This document shows, one piece after another, positions 1-15,100 of a stretch of DNA of 64,000 nt (the stretch's first letter is position 1; every line of letters begins with the position of its first letter). The stretch lies in NCBI GenBank assembly GCA_013396635.1, contig WBMW01005646.1, forward strand, positions 216,910 through 280,909, in the 5' to 3' direction. Both the position numbers and the translations under genes were made by a program. The notes under the pieces were generated by a model. The model saw only the letters and a program-made list of their open reading frames with translations, made no database searches and was not told where the DNA came from. Source of the DNA: Penelope pileata (lineage: Eukaryota > Chordata > Aves > Galliformes > Cracidae).

Positions 1-133
1 AATAATCAGTACCTGCATATTTGCGCTTCTGTAATGTGATATACCACCTGGATCCTTAGTTTGACAGAATAGTAACAGAAATAACAGAATGATACTTAAC
101 AAAAACTGAAAATGGAACATGTGAGTTACTCAC
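1..133 (-). other. TTC8: TTC8 intron 6 (partial)
   Basis: AT-rich intron sequence to the left edge. No exon-like sequence is seen. Confidence 0.8.
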
Positions 134-178
134 ATTTTTTACGTCATTTTCATGGTGAAAAATATATTCAAACAATGC
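134..178 (-). CDS. TTC8: TTC8 exon 6 (last exon inside the window)
   Basis: A 45-bp exon encoding ALFEYIFHHENDVKN, phase 0 at both ends. The acceptor is TCTTACAG|GCATTG and the donor is AAT|GTGAGT. It matches the vertebrate TTC8 sequence entering the first C-terminal TPR. The following exon lies beyond position 1. Confidence 0.93.
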
Positions 179-3100
179 CTGTAAGAAGAATATTTAAAAC
201 ACTGTCATGTTTTAAGGTCAAAAATACATTAGGCAGAAAATAATTCTTTGTGCAAGCAATCACATTTGCTGAACTGCTGAAATATACATTTTGTTAAGAC
301 CCAAATAGACAAAAACTGTAGATGTGCTACATTGTCATTACAGGAAGGCACTTAATTCTTAACTTGCTGTAAGAGATCAGTGGAATTGTCTTTAATGTCT
401 TTATGCTTTGGTCCTTAATGTTACCTTAAAAAAAAAAAATTATAATTTGAAAGTGAATGTAATTTTGAAAAGCTGGTACCATTTTCACAACTTTCCAACT
501 GTAAAATCAACAAGCAATCTAACAAAGACCTTTTGCAGCGTAGTTAGGCACTTCCATAGAACTAAATCTAATTAAATTAAGCATACTTCTGTAAGACATT
601 AACGCTGAGCAAATTCTGTTTTAACAAAAAACAAAAAAACAAAAACAAGCAAACAAACAAAAAAACCATTCTAAGCCCTGCCTAATTTTGGGATCTGTAA
701 AGGAAAAATTGCCTAACAATATCACATTTGTGAAATTCATAAGCACGATAATCATACAAAAGCTTAAAAAAGTAACATGTATCTCCTGTGCTATGCTAAC
801 TGCTAGTATGACTACAACAATTGCAAGGCAGTGTAACTTCAGGAAACCAGAAAATTACTAATAAATTATCATGTCTGGTGAGGAAGTAAGCCACCCCTTT
901 TCTTCTACTTTTGCTCAGAAATGAATCTGCACAGTAAAGAATAATTACTGAAAATGCATTTACAGGGAGATTACAATAGACATTTATTTATAGGGTGAAT
1001 AGAAGAGAAAATTGCAAAAGAACAGAAAATAAAGAAGTGGTAGCACACCTTGTCCTCTAGTTCACTAATAAGAAATCAGTAAAAAAGTGAGTAAATCTAA
1101 AAGTGATTAAAAAGATCTTTTCTTGGATAGCTGGCATGAGGAATTTACTGTGGCTGTCTATAGGCCCTGACCTTCAAAAGGATTTAAATGACTCAACATT
1201 CACTTAGATAAAAATATCTAGAGTTATCTTAGTAACTCCATTAAAAATCCACAAGCTAAAGAAGATAAAACTTCCTGTTTCCTATCAGACACCAACTGCT
1301 AACTGAGATTTAATAGAGGTTCTGTCTGGGGACAGGTGGTATCTCTTATGTCTACTCTGGCGTTCCTGCAATAGTCCTTAACATGGCTGATGCTAGCTAC
1401 AGTCAGAAACAAGCGCTTATCAAACTTTGTCTGTCCATTCCTTTACACTTCAGGAAGTAAGAAGACATAGTCAAGCAATTTAAAAGTACATTTTCCAAAT
1501 AAAGGGAAGTGTACAGGAGAAGCACATACTACAAAGGTTAGTTATGGGAATTTAAGAATTGCAAGATTTATCATCTTGCACCTTAGAGAGGCGACAGCGC
1601 AAAGCGGTTTAAAACTTTAATCAATGATTCTCAACACAAAAGTACAGTCTGCAGTCTCACCTCTGGCTTCAGCTTTAGCCTTAATGTTGTCTTATTTTTC
1701 AAAAAGAATTTATAAATCCATGTAGATCCAAATTTAAACTTAGATCTTACATTCTGTTTGAAACATTAATGTCATAATATATTAGTTTCGTAATACTGAC
1801 AAGTACATTTGCTGCCTATGGATGTTTCCATGAGGACCGTTGATTTACATTTTTTGGCTTAAGCCTCTTTTCACGTGAAATTGAAGGACATAGCTATATT
1901 TCATCTTACTGGAAAATGCTGATTAAAAAAAATCATTAAAAATATCTGTTTTGCATTCTCGAGAGTTGTTGCTGAGAATAAATATTCCATCTGAAATCTA
2001 ACCTACCTACTTATATAGTATACATATTTATCAAAGAAAAAAATAAGAGCTAGCTGTCTTTAAGGAGAAGATCTAAGCTTCATTTCTTAGAGATGTGTCT
2101 TATGTTCCTTAATCCTTCCCAGATTTCTTACATTCTCCTTATTTTATAAACTCTAGTGAGTTTTGAATAATGTGTGTGCTGACTGATTGCTGACAAGAAC
2201 AAAATTGGACAAAAGAACTGCAGTTTTTTCAGAACTGGAAAAGAACTGACTGGTAACTGCCCTCAGTGGAGATGACAGTTTGCAAGTCTTTCATTATCTG
2301 GCCGGACTAGAACTTACTGTATTTATTATCTATTCTTCTGTCTAATTTGGTCAAGAGGCCAAGGGACAGAAAGATAAGGAGCGAATGAGGAACACAGTGC
2401 AATCACATAACTTTTACTTTCTTTGAAAACAACATTGAAAATCAATGCATCTGTCTAAATCAAGTTTTAAAAAGCAGCTCAAAAAAGCAAGGGAATTTGC
2501 TAATCATTAACGAAAAATATCAACTAAAGACTTACACTGGTGGAGCTAACTTCCACCAACAGAATAATAGGTACTGCTAGTCTTCTAAAAGCGTTCATCA
2601 CTATGTTTCTCAAGAAAGACTGAATATATTGGGGTTCTATCACTTCTAGGTTGCCAGCCAAATATAACTCCTGAGAGTTTGCTCAATAGTCATTTGATAC
2701 TTTGTGAAAAATAAGTTGTTGGTCTTGACCCAACACTAATTTACTGTGAACAATGCATGCACAGAAAGCATGTTCATCTACACAACTGGTCATGTTGGAA
2801 AAAGATTCAGCTGAAAGGCCACAGAGTGAGAAATCATCCATTCCACAACTTTTAGGTCCCTTCCACTTAGAGCTGAAAGCCACAAGTTGGGCAAATAACC
2901 TGGACAAGTATGTTCTGTTGGCAGGAAGCCTCAGTTTCGATGTTTATCAATCATAAGATCTTAAATGAAAATGAAGATAAATTCTGAACAAAAGGTTTAT
3001 ATCTTATTATATAAAAAAAGATTGTTAACTAACTCATGACATAAAATCAAAGGGAAAAAGCCAAATCATTATAACATACTCATGCCAGGACTGCAGTTTT

Positions 3101-6100
3101 GGCCACTCAGAAGGATTCTGTTTTTTTTTCTTCTCCTGGCTCTTTTTTGGCTGTCTTTCACCACCCCTATAGTCACAGTTCAAGGTAATTTAGAAACAGT
3201 GTTTTATTGTATCCAAATGTTTTTCCTGGCTTATACTTTCAACATTACTGCTTCACACACATATTTTCAATTTCAAGTCTGGTAACCACTGCCAGTGGGT
3301 AAAACATAAGTAGTGCACCATTTTTCTGAATTTTGTATCTTGAACACAGTTCACCATTTTTTCTATCTCCAATCCCATGTACAGCTTCATTAGAATGATG
3401 CCAGAAAATTAGAAGCAGATATTACAATGGTAACCAAAATAGTTACATACCTTTGCCAGTTCGGGTTTTTGAGCATATTTTGCTAAATTCAGTCGAGACA
3501 GATTTATGAAAGGGCCATCTGGATTTGTTATCATTGAAGCCTGAAGGGGAGAAATATGCTTTTAAGTGGGAAGATCCCCTACACTTTTCCTGAAATTTTT
3601 CAAAATGTTAGCAATATACCAAAAAAATAAAAACAATGCAGTTGTAGATGCATTCCTCTGCTTTGCAATAGGGATTCTTCTTAATGATTTTCATCTTTTC
3701 TGAAAGTCAGGAATCTGTCCTGCTCCCATACAGTCCATGAAATAGGTTGCATGAATTATATGCTGGAATTACCCTTTCTCCCTGTCTTCATTACTTCCAT
3801 AGAGTTCCTAAGAATGTAGCTTGCACGGTTACATGGACTGAAGGCTGATGGGATATACAACAAAAACATCTTTCAGAAAGGTTTAGGCAGATCAATTTGT
3901 ACCCATGTGTCTTAGTTTCTAACAGAAGTTACTTCTCTCACAGTGTCTGGTATGAAGCTGTGTTTTTTGTTCCCAGAAGAGAAACAACTGATAACACCTG
4001 GCAGTGTTGAACACAGCCAAGGACACATTTTCTTCCTCAGTGAAGCAGTTAGAAGGCATAAGGAGCTGTGAATTGGGAGGGGACAGGACCAGGGCAGCTA
4101 ACCCAAACTGACCAAAGAGCTATTCCATACCACATCACATCATGTGACTTTTCTTTTACGGAAGAGAAATCGTTCTCTTGCTCGGAGGGAGGGGCTGCTG
4201 GCCGGTTGGGTATCGGTTGTTGGTCCCTTGCTTTGGGTATTATTTCTTGTTTCTTATCTTATATATATATATTTACTGGTATTTCTTTTATTCTCTCTGC
4301 TGTCTTAGTAAATAGCTTTTATCTCAACCCACGAGTTCTGCCGTATTTATTCCTTAATTCTCTCCCCCATCCCACTTGGGAGGGGGGAGGGTGAGCGAAC
4401 AACTGTGGGGGACTTAGCTGTCTGCTAGGTCAAACCAGGACACCATGATAGTGAGAATTTGCCAATAATACAACGTTAATCAGTATTAAACATTCATGCC
4501 ATGAATAGTTTATTACTATTGCCATGTATTAATGTATTAACAGTTGCCATGTATTAATTTGGCCAATAGAACAGAATAAAACTAGTACAGTTTATTTTCT
4601 TTATCTTATGAAATGACAGCTATTGAAAGATTAGTAATTGCTTTGTAGTAAATTGCTTTGGAGGTTTCATCATGGTTTTGGCAAAGTCATGTCATAGCAT
4701 TTTCAGGGTCTTCAGTGAATAAAAATGTCTCACAAAACTTGTGAATTTGTGAATTTATGTGAATTTTTGTGAACTTGTGGATTAATATACATTTTGTCCA
4801 TGAACAGACTAGCAAATCCATGAGTTAATATTTTCAAACTTGACTTTGAAAACAACAAAAATGCTGAACTCTCTCAAACTTGAGTTTTGATGCAGCTTTT
4901 AAGACAAGTATAATGTCACTGTACCAGGTACTATGATCAAGAAAGCCATCTTTCTAAGAATAGAATCAGGCAACTTACCGTTCCCAGCCTGACAGATCCC
5001 CCAGAAGCACTAGTGATTGGACGAGCTGTGAGAGCTGTTCGAGGTGTTTTTATAGCCTGTTCCACAGTACTTGGCCGTCCACTTTGTGTACTGGGTCTCA
5101 CAAATCCTGTAATAGGTCTTCCTGACTGAGTTACTGGCCTGAAGATATTAAGCACATTATCCTCATGTCAACTGGTATCTACTGACAGAGAGTTTAAGCA
5201 CTTATATCTAAAATATTTCAGTTTTGGAGGCTAAATTTAGGATTTGATTATGTGCAACTTATCACAGTTTTAAGAAATAAATGATCACATACCTAACCGC
5301 TGGGCTGGGGCCTCCACCTTGGCTAGTTCCAGGGAGTTTCAAAGATGTTCCTGGTCCTATAAAATAAGAGCATTGCTCACTTCACTGCACTCTTGTCCAA
5401 GGGGCTTTAAAAAATGCCTGTCTTAAATAAACTGGAAATTTCTTGCTTCAGACTGGGGAGACATAGCACTAGACAAATAAGACAAGAAGAAAGAAACTGC
5501 ACTGTACTAGAGATCATTTAGTCCAACACCCCTGCCAAAGCAGGTTTCCTACAGCAGGTCACACAGGTAGGCATCCAGATGGGTCTTGAATATCTCCAGA
5601 GAAGGAGACTCCACAACCTCCCTGGGCAGCCTGCTCTAGTGCTCCGTCACCCACACCATGAAGAAGTTCTTACACATATCTGTGTAGAGCTTCCTATGCT
5701 CCAGTTTGTGGCTGTTTCCCCTTGTCCTATCACCACACGCCACTGAAAAGAGCCTGGCCTCGTCTCTTTGCCTCCTGCACTTTAGATATTTATGAAAATT
5801 GATAAGATTCCCTCTCAGTCTTCTCTTCTCCAGCCCTTCTCTTCAGGGAAGGCACGCAATATTGACAAAATATTGACAAAACTGCAAAACTGCTGTTTTG
5901 AGACAAATACATGTAATTAGACTATTAAAATGTATAAACACATCTTGAGTACTGCTTGACTGTTAACAACAATTTTTAAAAATGTAATCAGATAGATACA
6001 AATATGCAGTTGCCTACTTCTATCCAGATTAAAAAAGCTTGTAATTATGCAAATATTAGTTCTGGTCTACATCCAGTTCTTCACTTTAATTCTCTGACAT

Positions 6101-9100
6101 GCTAGGTGGTTGAGCGACAGACCTAATAAAATGCACAGAAATTCCTATATGGACCACACTAGAGAAACAGAGAAAATAGAAATAATGCCAAAAAGTACAA
6201 AAAGTAGTGGAATGACTGCCCACTTAGATGGGAAAACTGAAAAGAGTTGAGTACAATAAACAATGATAGGGCTGTAGAATGGTGCCAGAAAGAATGAGAG
6301 GGAAAAAAAGAGAAAAGCAGAGGAGAAGGAACCATACAAAAAGGTGATGTCAGACTTGGCCAGACTGTTGCCTACAGTGTAAGCATAGGGATAGGATTCA
6401 TAGTATGTCAAGGCCATGTATTTCTCTAGTTTTCCACTAGAGAAGAAGCCAGAAAGGAGTAAAAGGAATCAATGCACTTACAGAAAAAAACTAGTGAGTA
6501 CACAAGTGTACAGGAAAAACTGACAAAACACTGTCCGAACTCCAGGCAGACAGGCCTAAGTCTATCAAGATCATGTGATCCATGCAATCAGAAAACAATT
6601 GAAAACTCTTCTTGTAACAATAGCTAAAAGCAATAATACATCACCCTCAGCATGTACTATTTTATGATAGATGACAATCCTGACCAAAACGGATCCTGTT
6701 GCTTCAACATACTTAAAAGAAAGTTGTTCTTACGTGCGACTTGAGCAATGGCGTTTTCATCTAGCATCATCTCTGCAATTCCTTCTTGATCCATCTCAAT
6801 TTCATCCACATACACCATTTCTGTCAAAGCTCGTGTTTTCAGGCTCCAGGCAGCCTGAAAAAGGATAAAGTAGAAAGACAAGCATCTTCAAGACACCAAT
6901 TAAATAATCTAAACAGCAATTTTGCCATTTAAAAAAAAATTGTTACTACTCCCTTCACAGCTTTAATAAGCTTGAATAAGCTATCCAAGCTATATCTGAA
7001 CATCCACTGTAGGTAGACCTAATGCTGCTTTACAATTAGAGTTGCTTGACATGAAAGACAAAAATGAATCCTGAAGCGTGGCCCCAGCATGCTTGGGAAA
7101 GCATACAGGGAGCCCACATACTCAAGTCGGCCCAGCAAGCTCATGCAGTGCTTGTCCTGCCAACCAAGGCAGCATGCTAGTGGTTTCCCTGCCAGTCTAA
7201 CCATATAGCCTGGCAGAGCTGGAAAGGGAATTAGACCTTAGACAACTCTTTTGGAGTGGAACAGCTATAGTCACTGAGTCTGAAAGACAGAATTTCATGC
7301 CTGATGAAAGTTATGAGTAATTCATGTTATGGGCAACTGAGATCTCATGCTTTTGATGAAACCCCCGCTACAAATGCTACTGAAAACCCACCACTGACAG
7401 ACATCTTATTTAAATTGGGATGGGAGAGGAAGGTAGGTAAAGCTACTATAATGCAAAGTAATGCCCTCCCCAGGCATCTGTAGAGAAAGAAGGAAAATCT
7501 TTTAAATAGTAATCTTTTAATTACTATAGCATTAAGTACCTACAAGTCATAGTCTTTAAAAAGATAATCTAAAACTCCTTTGTTCAGAGCATCAGCTGTA
7601 AAAATGTACAGACTGAGCATCTTGGATTGTGAGATTACTGGAGCACTTGTTAGTGACCTGAACTGACAAATTGCTACATTAAATGTCTTGGGGGATGATG
7701 TGAGCAGCGTGGAAAGGCAAGCATAATCTTAGACTATGTGACAACCCTCATGTAGCCTTAGAGACAGCAAATCAGTGGGGAGGAAACAAACAGTACCAGT
7801 TGGTACTTCATACAGCAATACCAACAAAATAAGCATAGATCCAATCACTTCCTTGATAACTGTAACATACTCATAGAGCTGGCATGGTAAAGGGAGCCAA
7901 AAGATCAATCACTGATCTTCCTTCAGATATTGAACAGATCATCATAAATTTTCCAGAGTAAAACTCTCTACCAAGATAATCATATTTGTTTCTTTCCTGA
8001 CGTGGGCTACAGCCCAAGCATTATTATTATTTGCCAAGGAAACATTTCAAATTGAAACAGAATGATGCTACCCTTAACAGAAATAAAGGTCAAATACATG
8101 GAAACATTTGTCCTTTAAATAGGAGGAGATTTCATAATTTGTTATTTAATGGGACACCTCTTGTTAATCAATTCTGAGACTATGCCTTCCTCTACCTCAT
8201 ATAATATTTCTATGCAACCTTCTAACTGCTTACCAAGAAAAAGTATACCTAAAAATGATGAAATACTACTGCTCCTTTTCTTCCAAGCAGAAGCAAAGGA
8301 GGCAGTAATGCAGCCAGTTCAGCCACAATTAGAAACCTTTATTCAAGTAAGAAGAGAAAGGAACAGGGCGAGATGATTTGAATCTAGGTCAGACAGACAT
8401 AATCCAGATTTGCTTTGTTATCTTTTAGTTTCTTTTAATGTAGTAGGGTGACAACCCATAATTATCACTGATAGTTGCAGTTAGATGTTCAACATCCTTA
8501 ACTGCTCTCATTATTCTAGACAAGTATTTAGGCTTGGGTTTTAGTTGTGATTTTTTTTGTTTGTTTTGTTTTTAAACTTTCATGGTATTCTGCTTTTTTC
8601 AAAGACATTATGTCTGAAGTCAACATAACCAAGTCTGTATTGAGAATACGCTGAAATTAGGGCTCTCGGTATAGTCAAACACAGGCTAATTTCCTAACAG
8701 AGATATGAGAAGCTGTCCGTAGTAAGGATCTTTTTCTGGGAATTGAAAGTAGCAACCTCTCTAAACAAATTGCTAAAACAGAATAGTTCTTAACCATAAA
8801 CATAGGTATATCATTCTGATTTTTCCAATAACAAAGATCAGACAACATGTTTGTAAAAGCAGTATGTCTCCTTGTGATTATCAGACACATATCTGTCATG
8901 AAAAATAAGTTCCTTAGGCTGCTCTTCCAGTCTTCAGCTCCTCTTCTGGGGCTTCATAGCCAACAACAACCTTGAATATCACACATTATTCCTTAACTAG
9001 TAACCAGTCTGTAGGCAAGATAGGCAAGGAGAACGAGTTGTAGGAGTAGGAAGAGCATGGGTAACAGCCCACCATTACTCTGGATAACATGAATCACAAA

Positions 9101-12100
9101 ACTGGCTTTTTCCTAATCTCACCAGCTGATGAAGGTCGTTCTGTTCAAGATAGATTCAATGCAGCTTTCAGAAGGTACTGAGCTACTGAACTGCTGAATA
9201 TATCTAAAGGAATATATGATAGAAATAACTGCTTAGTATAAATATGCCTATTTAAAATATCTCTTATTAAAAGTACTGCCTCACTGATGAAAAACAAACT
9301 TATGCCATTAACAATGTAACAGTGAAGCAAGTATTACTCAGTATATTAGAAATTCTTCCTAATTATTGCATCTCATAGTTATATTAATTGAAAGAGTTTT
9401 ACCTGAAACTTGGTGTATCCAGTATCAAGTTCCTGACAAGAGAAGACAGAAAAATTAAAAGAACAAAAAATGCTAAACAATAAAAAGAACAACAACAAAA
9501 CAAAACAAGGAATTATGAAATCAAATCAAAATACACATATGTCCAAATTGCCATTTTATTGCATTATCTCAATTTATACACATTCCTGAGTTCAGCAGTA
9601 ATTTACAAAACGAAAGCAGATTTGCAGTTAAGTGCTTTTTTTCAGCCATTTCTTTTCTTGTTTCTGCTTGATCATGTTGGCCAAAACTTAGATTAATATT
9701 ACAGATTTGCTAAACTGAAAGATGGTATATTTTCATTTTCAAAAAAAAAAAAAAAAAAAAGGATAAAAGGAAACACTCGAAGACATAAGCAAATCTCTCA
9801 AAAGTTAACCAGGTGATTAAGCCATGCACTTTAGAATCCCTACATAATAAAATGTCTTGCTAATTGCTGGCAGTGCTGAAACTGATATCACTGAGGTACA
9901 TAAAAGAAATTCTCTCCACATAGTAAGGGAGTATTTTTGCATTTTTATGACGGAAGTGATGTATTTATTGCATATCAGACAGTAACACTGTCTTATTAAA
10001 ACTCCAGCTAAATGAAGTTTTTCACAAACCAACCAGCAGAAACTTGCAGAAATGTGAGGTGAAAGCAACTAAATACTAACAAAAGGACATGTGGGTTTAT
10101 CATCATTTATTGTGCAGTTGTCATATTTATACAGTATTTATATGATCATTTGGGGCATCTGCTGCTCAGTTCCAGGGGCTGGAGAGGAATTTGTCCTCCC
10201 TAACATATTACTTGCTCAAGAGGGAAAGACGAGGAAGGTGGGAGACAGACATTACTTCATCTACATCACTCCTAGTCTTCTGTAGAAACTGATCATCTCT
10301 TTTCTGCTCCTAGAGGCAGTGGGAAATGTCTTACATATCAGGCCTTGTACAAATCTACCACAGTTAAGCCAGTTATATTAGAACAAATAGAGAATGACAG
10401 GATAATTTAGGCTAGAAAGGGACTTCAGGAAGTCTCTAGTCCAAAGACCTGCTCAAAGCAAGCTCTACAAGGGAATCTACAAGGGCAGATGAGGTTGATG
10501 AGTTTTGTCCAGTCAGATCTTGAAAACTTCCAAGGATGGAGACTGCACAACACCTCTGTGCAACCTGTTCCACTGCCTGGATGTCCTTGTAGAGAAATGC
10601 TTTTCCTCATATCAAGCCCAGATCTCTTTCATTTCAATTTACCTCTGCCATTTCTCACCCCAAGCACAACTGCTGCAAAGGGCTTAGCAAAAGGCCTAGC
10701 TCAATTTTCTAAACACCCTCCTAGCAGTAGTAGAAGGCTGCTTTCAGCCCACATCCATGTCTTTTCAAGCTGAACAACTCCAGGTTCCCCTAAACACCTC
10801 AGAGGTCTTCTGCTCCAATTTACCAACACCTCTCTTTCAATGGAGAGCTCAAACTTGGATGTATTCTACATTATCATCTAATAAATATCAACTACAGAGG
10901 TACAATCCCTCAGTCTGCTGGTGATGCTCCTCTTCAGTACTGCCCAGTGTGCCATTAGCTTTCACAGCAAGCAGGGCATGCTGCTGGCTCATGCCTCTCA
11001 TCAAGAGAAAGACAAGGGCAGGCTCCTTACTTTCCTGTTGAGAATGAGACATGAGCTACATCTTCCAATCTGAGCATTTTTACTCAGTAACTCAAACTGC
11101 CCCAAGACAGCAGGGACCTGGAACACTAATGATGCTCTCACATCTTCCTTCCATAGCATACTGGAACTCCAGTGCCCTTTTAAGCACAGTATTTGGAATC
11201 ATAAATTTGTTTATCAGTGCTGGAATATGTAAAACACAGCTTAGGAATGGAGTATGTGAAACTAAATACTGGTGGAGGGATTAATCTCAGCTGTCTGATG
11301 TACCTGTGCTTGCACAAGGCACTGAAATCATCTTCAAATTGCAGATGTCTGATTAAATGAACTCCAAATTCTCTTAATATGTTGTTTTATTTATAGTGTT
11401 TGTTTCCTACAAACCAAGCTGTTCTAGCTAAGCAATAAAGAAAAGGCCATTGTGATATTTCAGCTTGCATTTTATTCGTCCCATTGTGTCCGAGTGTTAC
11501 AGTACATATGGTGTACTAGAACATGGTTTAAGAGCAGTAGGTGATCTTCCATACCATATGTGCTACAGTAACTAATGAGGCAAGGCTAGAAATATCACGT
11601 CAGTACTAGCTCAAAAATGCCTTGATGCTACAGCTGTGTATCTTACCTCAGGCACTGTTCATTAGTTTAAAAAAAATAATTAAAAATCAGACAAATTTTG
11701 ATATGTAGGAGCATTCACATTGCTAAAAAAATTCAGAAAGTGAAAACCCTCATCACCTTGAAAAAATAAAGTTGGCCAGCTACACTTACTAAAAACATTG
11801 TTCTGTCTTAATTGTAGATGTTAGTATGTGCTGTTCATACATCCTAATAAACTGCTTCAGTGCTTGAGAAGAACTAACAAGACTTTAAATAAACTTCAAG
11901 CAGGGGGTAGAGTCCTCCCATTGAAAACGAGACAGGAACAACAGAAATTAACATTAAAATACAATGTCTTTTAACATAAGTGGATCCAGTGTTGCTACTC
12001 ATGCAAGTAATCCACTGGAACTAGATTCAGAGTAAAGATTTCTTTGAGAGGATTAACAAGTAGCGTTGCCCTGTAAGCTTGTACCTCAAAACAAAAGGTC

Positions 12101-15100
12101 AAATTTATTCTTCATTTACACATATAAAGCTCCTTTGAAATTAATAAGATTGTAAAAGGAATGAAGGAAGGATTTAACCCAGATCTCTAAATCCACTAAG
12201 GGCATTTTAAAATTAATGTGTAGAGTCAGTTTATTTTAAGAACAATAATATTTAGAAAAACTATGTCTTCTGATGCTTATAGCCTAGAGGAGGGAATGAA
12301 ACAAGATTACATACCCTGTATTCTAAATAAACAAACAGCAAAACAAGAAAACCCGAACTCTACATTTTAAAATCAATTTTACTTGAGTATGATTTAATAC
12401 ATGCAGAATATTAAAATCAATATATCCCAAAAATGCCCTACAAGAGCAGAAACAAAAAACATACTACCCACGAACAGTGACATCACTGTCTATATCGCTG
12501 ATTTTTATGCATAAAGTTGGTATACTATTAGTCTTTTGATCCAATAACTGATTTCATCTGACGATGCTTTCTCAAATCAAGTTCCATGTACATAAACACA
12601 TACACGATACTTTTATCACGATCTTACAAAAACAGTATGCAAGTAAAAGTAGCTGAAATTACACCTTGGGAGAGGAAAGGACGAGTGAACAAGAGCAAAT
12701 TCTTACAGCAGACAATTAATCAAGTTAAATGCAGGGCATCCACTGTACGCCCATTAATTACATTAGTCTATTTATTTATTTCTTGTTAAACTACAGCAGA
12801 CCTCGTACATTGGTGCTGGTTTACTGCCTTGAATCTGACATATGGAACACAAAGAAGAGTAATCAGATTAGGTAACTAATCAGGATGATCAAGAGAGACA
12901 GTCACGGATTGTATTTCCTCTAGGTCATTCTATTACTATAAACACAGAAGACGACGTCTGCTTTGTTACAGTAGAAAACAATTAAATTGAGCATCAGTGC
13001 TTTTTGTGTTTGTATGCCCCAATGCTAGTCAAACATGCAGTTTTATCTGTCCTGAAATAAGGTTATGAGCAACAAAATAAACTTCAAAGCACATGATGTT
13101 CCTATTTCTTATATGGAGAAATGCATAAGATTTTATAGAAAACGTATTTCAGTCTTCCATAAAATCCAGCTCAGTAGGAGCTAACTATTGTTCTATCAAA
13201 ACGTTAATCATTGCATTCATGAAGAACTCTTTATGAATACACAACTGATTTTAAAATGTTTCAATTTCATTGATGTGTTTTATAAGAATGCAAGTTTATA
13301 ACTGGGATGCATGGGATACCACTGCATAAGAAAATTCTTGATTTTAGCTCAGTTGGCTACGAGGTCTACACCGTGCCTCTAAAAGCTTCTCCTGCCTACC
13401 ACATCTGATGACAGAGTTCAGAAAGAGTTCTGTGCCAATTAAGATAGCTTGTAAATTTAACTATTAATTGGATAATCAGGCCTTCACATCATCTTTCTCT
13501 TATCACGTTCTAAAGAAGACATATTCTGAATACTAAATTACATGTACAGAGAGCTGTAAATTAGGGAATACATCAGCATGTACTAGCCAAGAAAATATAT
13601 TTATGACATTTGAGGTGTGACTGGCAAAAATACCTATTTCTTAGGCTATTGTAAAAAGCTGATTTCAGCTGTTTGTAGCTTTGCAACAGCGTTACAAGGG
13701 AGCAGGAGTGATGGTATCATTCAGCAGACCATCTGACATGGCTAGGAAATACAGGCTGTCAGAAATACAGGGTCTTTCAGGCATGAAAACAGATTATGTG
13801 CTGTTAGCCTGTTCTTTTCTTATCATTACTAGATCATGTCTTACAAGGGATTAAGCTAGTTGCCTGAGCATGAAAAAGTTCTAGTCCACAATACAGTTTA
13901 ACTCAGCCGTTCCTGGGCATCTCGTTAAAGGATACCATCTCCCATGGCTTGGTTTATATCATCTTCTAATGCTGTTCAAAGTGAACCCCTGAACGGGCTA
14001 CTGTTCTAAGATCCTTCTGTCACTGGTTGCAGAGATGGGGAGGCACGTGCTTAGTGAAATATGGGACAACAGGATGGGAACAGATGGCACTGTGATTACA
14101 GCAGTTGAGTACTGCCTTGCGGGGCACAACAGCTCACTTAATCCAAACTTTCCATAAGTGTTGTCATTTGTCTGTTTGGTTTCCTGGTGTCCAGCATGAT
14201 GTACCCTGGGCCTGATTTGCAGAAGTGCTTCCACTAAGGAAGACGGTTGGACCATCAAAGGTTTTAGAACTGCTATGTGCTTCCTAAGCATAATAAACCA
14301 GGCATTTCAGGTTAGGCACCAAATATTATATATGTACTTAGCTTTAAATGTTTTCACAGGTTATAATAAAATACTACTAATTTAGTTTATATGAATTGAT
14401 AACAGCATCATGCTTCCAGTAGGTGGGAAAGGAGGACAGAAATAGTTTGACCAAAATGGGGTTAGATCAAAATCTCTTGGTTTCATTAACACTAGACTTC
14501 CAGAAGTAAAACAGACTTTAGGAATCAGGAGACAATTTGCCTGGGAATGGTCTTTGATTCTTAATTAACTTAAAAAAAAAAAGTAACCTTATATCACTTG
14601 TATTGTATTCACAACTTCAGCAATGTAACTGATATACAACCTTTACAATAAATACAGAATGATATAAAATTTTTCTCCTGGCTTGTCTGTCCTAACATAT
14701 ATCACTCATCTGAGCTCTAATGGCCTCACTGTCCAACATCGGAGTTCAGTAGTTTCCAAACATTTTATAAAATTAACAAAGTAAGCACACTGCAATACAT
14801 GAACATGATTTGCTCTTCCATAATGCCATATTAAGTAGGTTCAAAATAGCTTGTAATGTTTCAACTACATACAAAACACATTTGTGGAGCACATTAACGT
14901 TGTCTTTTCTCTAGGCTTGAAGTCAGGCAAGGTAAATACGTAACAGATTGGTATCAGAAAGCAACAAGCATTAGAAAGTAAAGAGCTGTAAGTGCAACAT
15001 CATAGCTAGGGAAAAGACCTGCAAGGCTTCACATATGAGAAACAGAATAATAAAATGCAGGCTTAATATTTACTGGCTATCTGTCCAAGAGTTTGTGTTG

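Noticed and set aside
4068..4394. A 108-codon plus-strand frame
   Set aside because: It lies wholly inside the solo LTR at 3908-4442 and is not a viral or host gene.
6145..6417. A 90-codon hydrophobic frame on the minus strand that looks like a membrane protein
   Set aside because: It is the complement of an A/G-rich stretch in a TTC8 intron, with no known family and no splice or promoter context.
13345..13356. TAGCTCAGTTGG, a perfect tRNA-type A box
   Set aside because: No B box (GGTTCRANNCC) follows within tRNA distance and the flanks do not form an acceptor stem, so it is a chance match.
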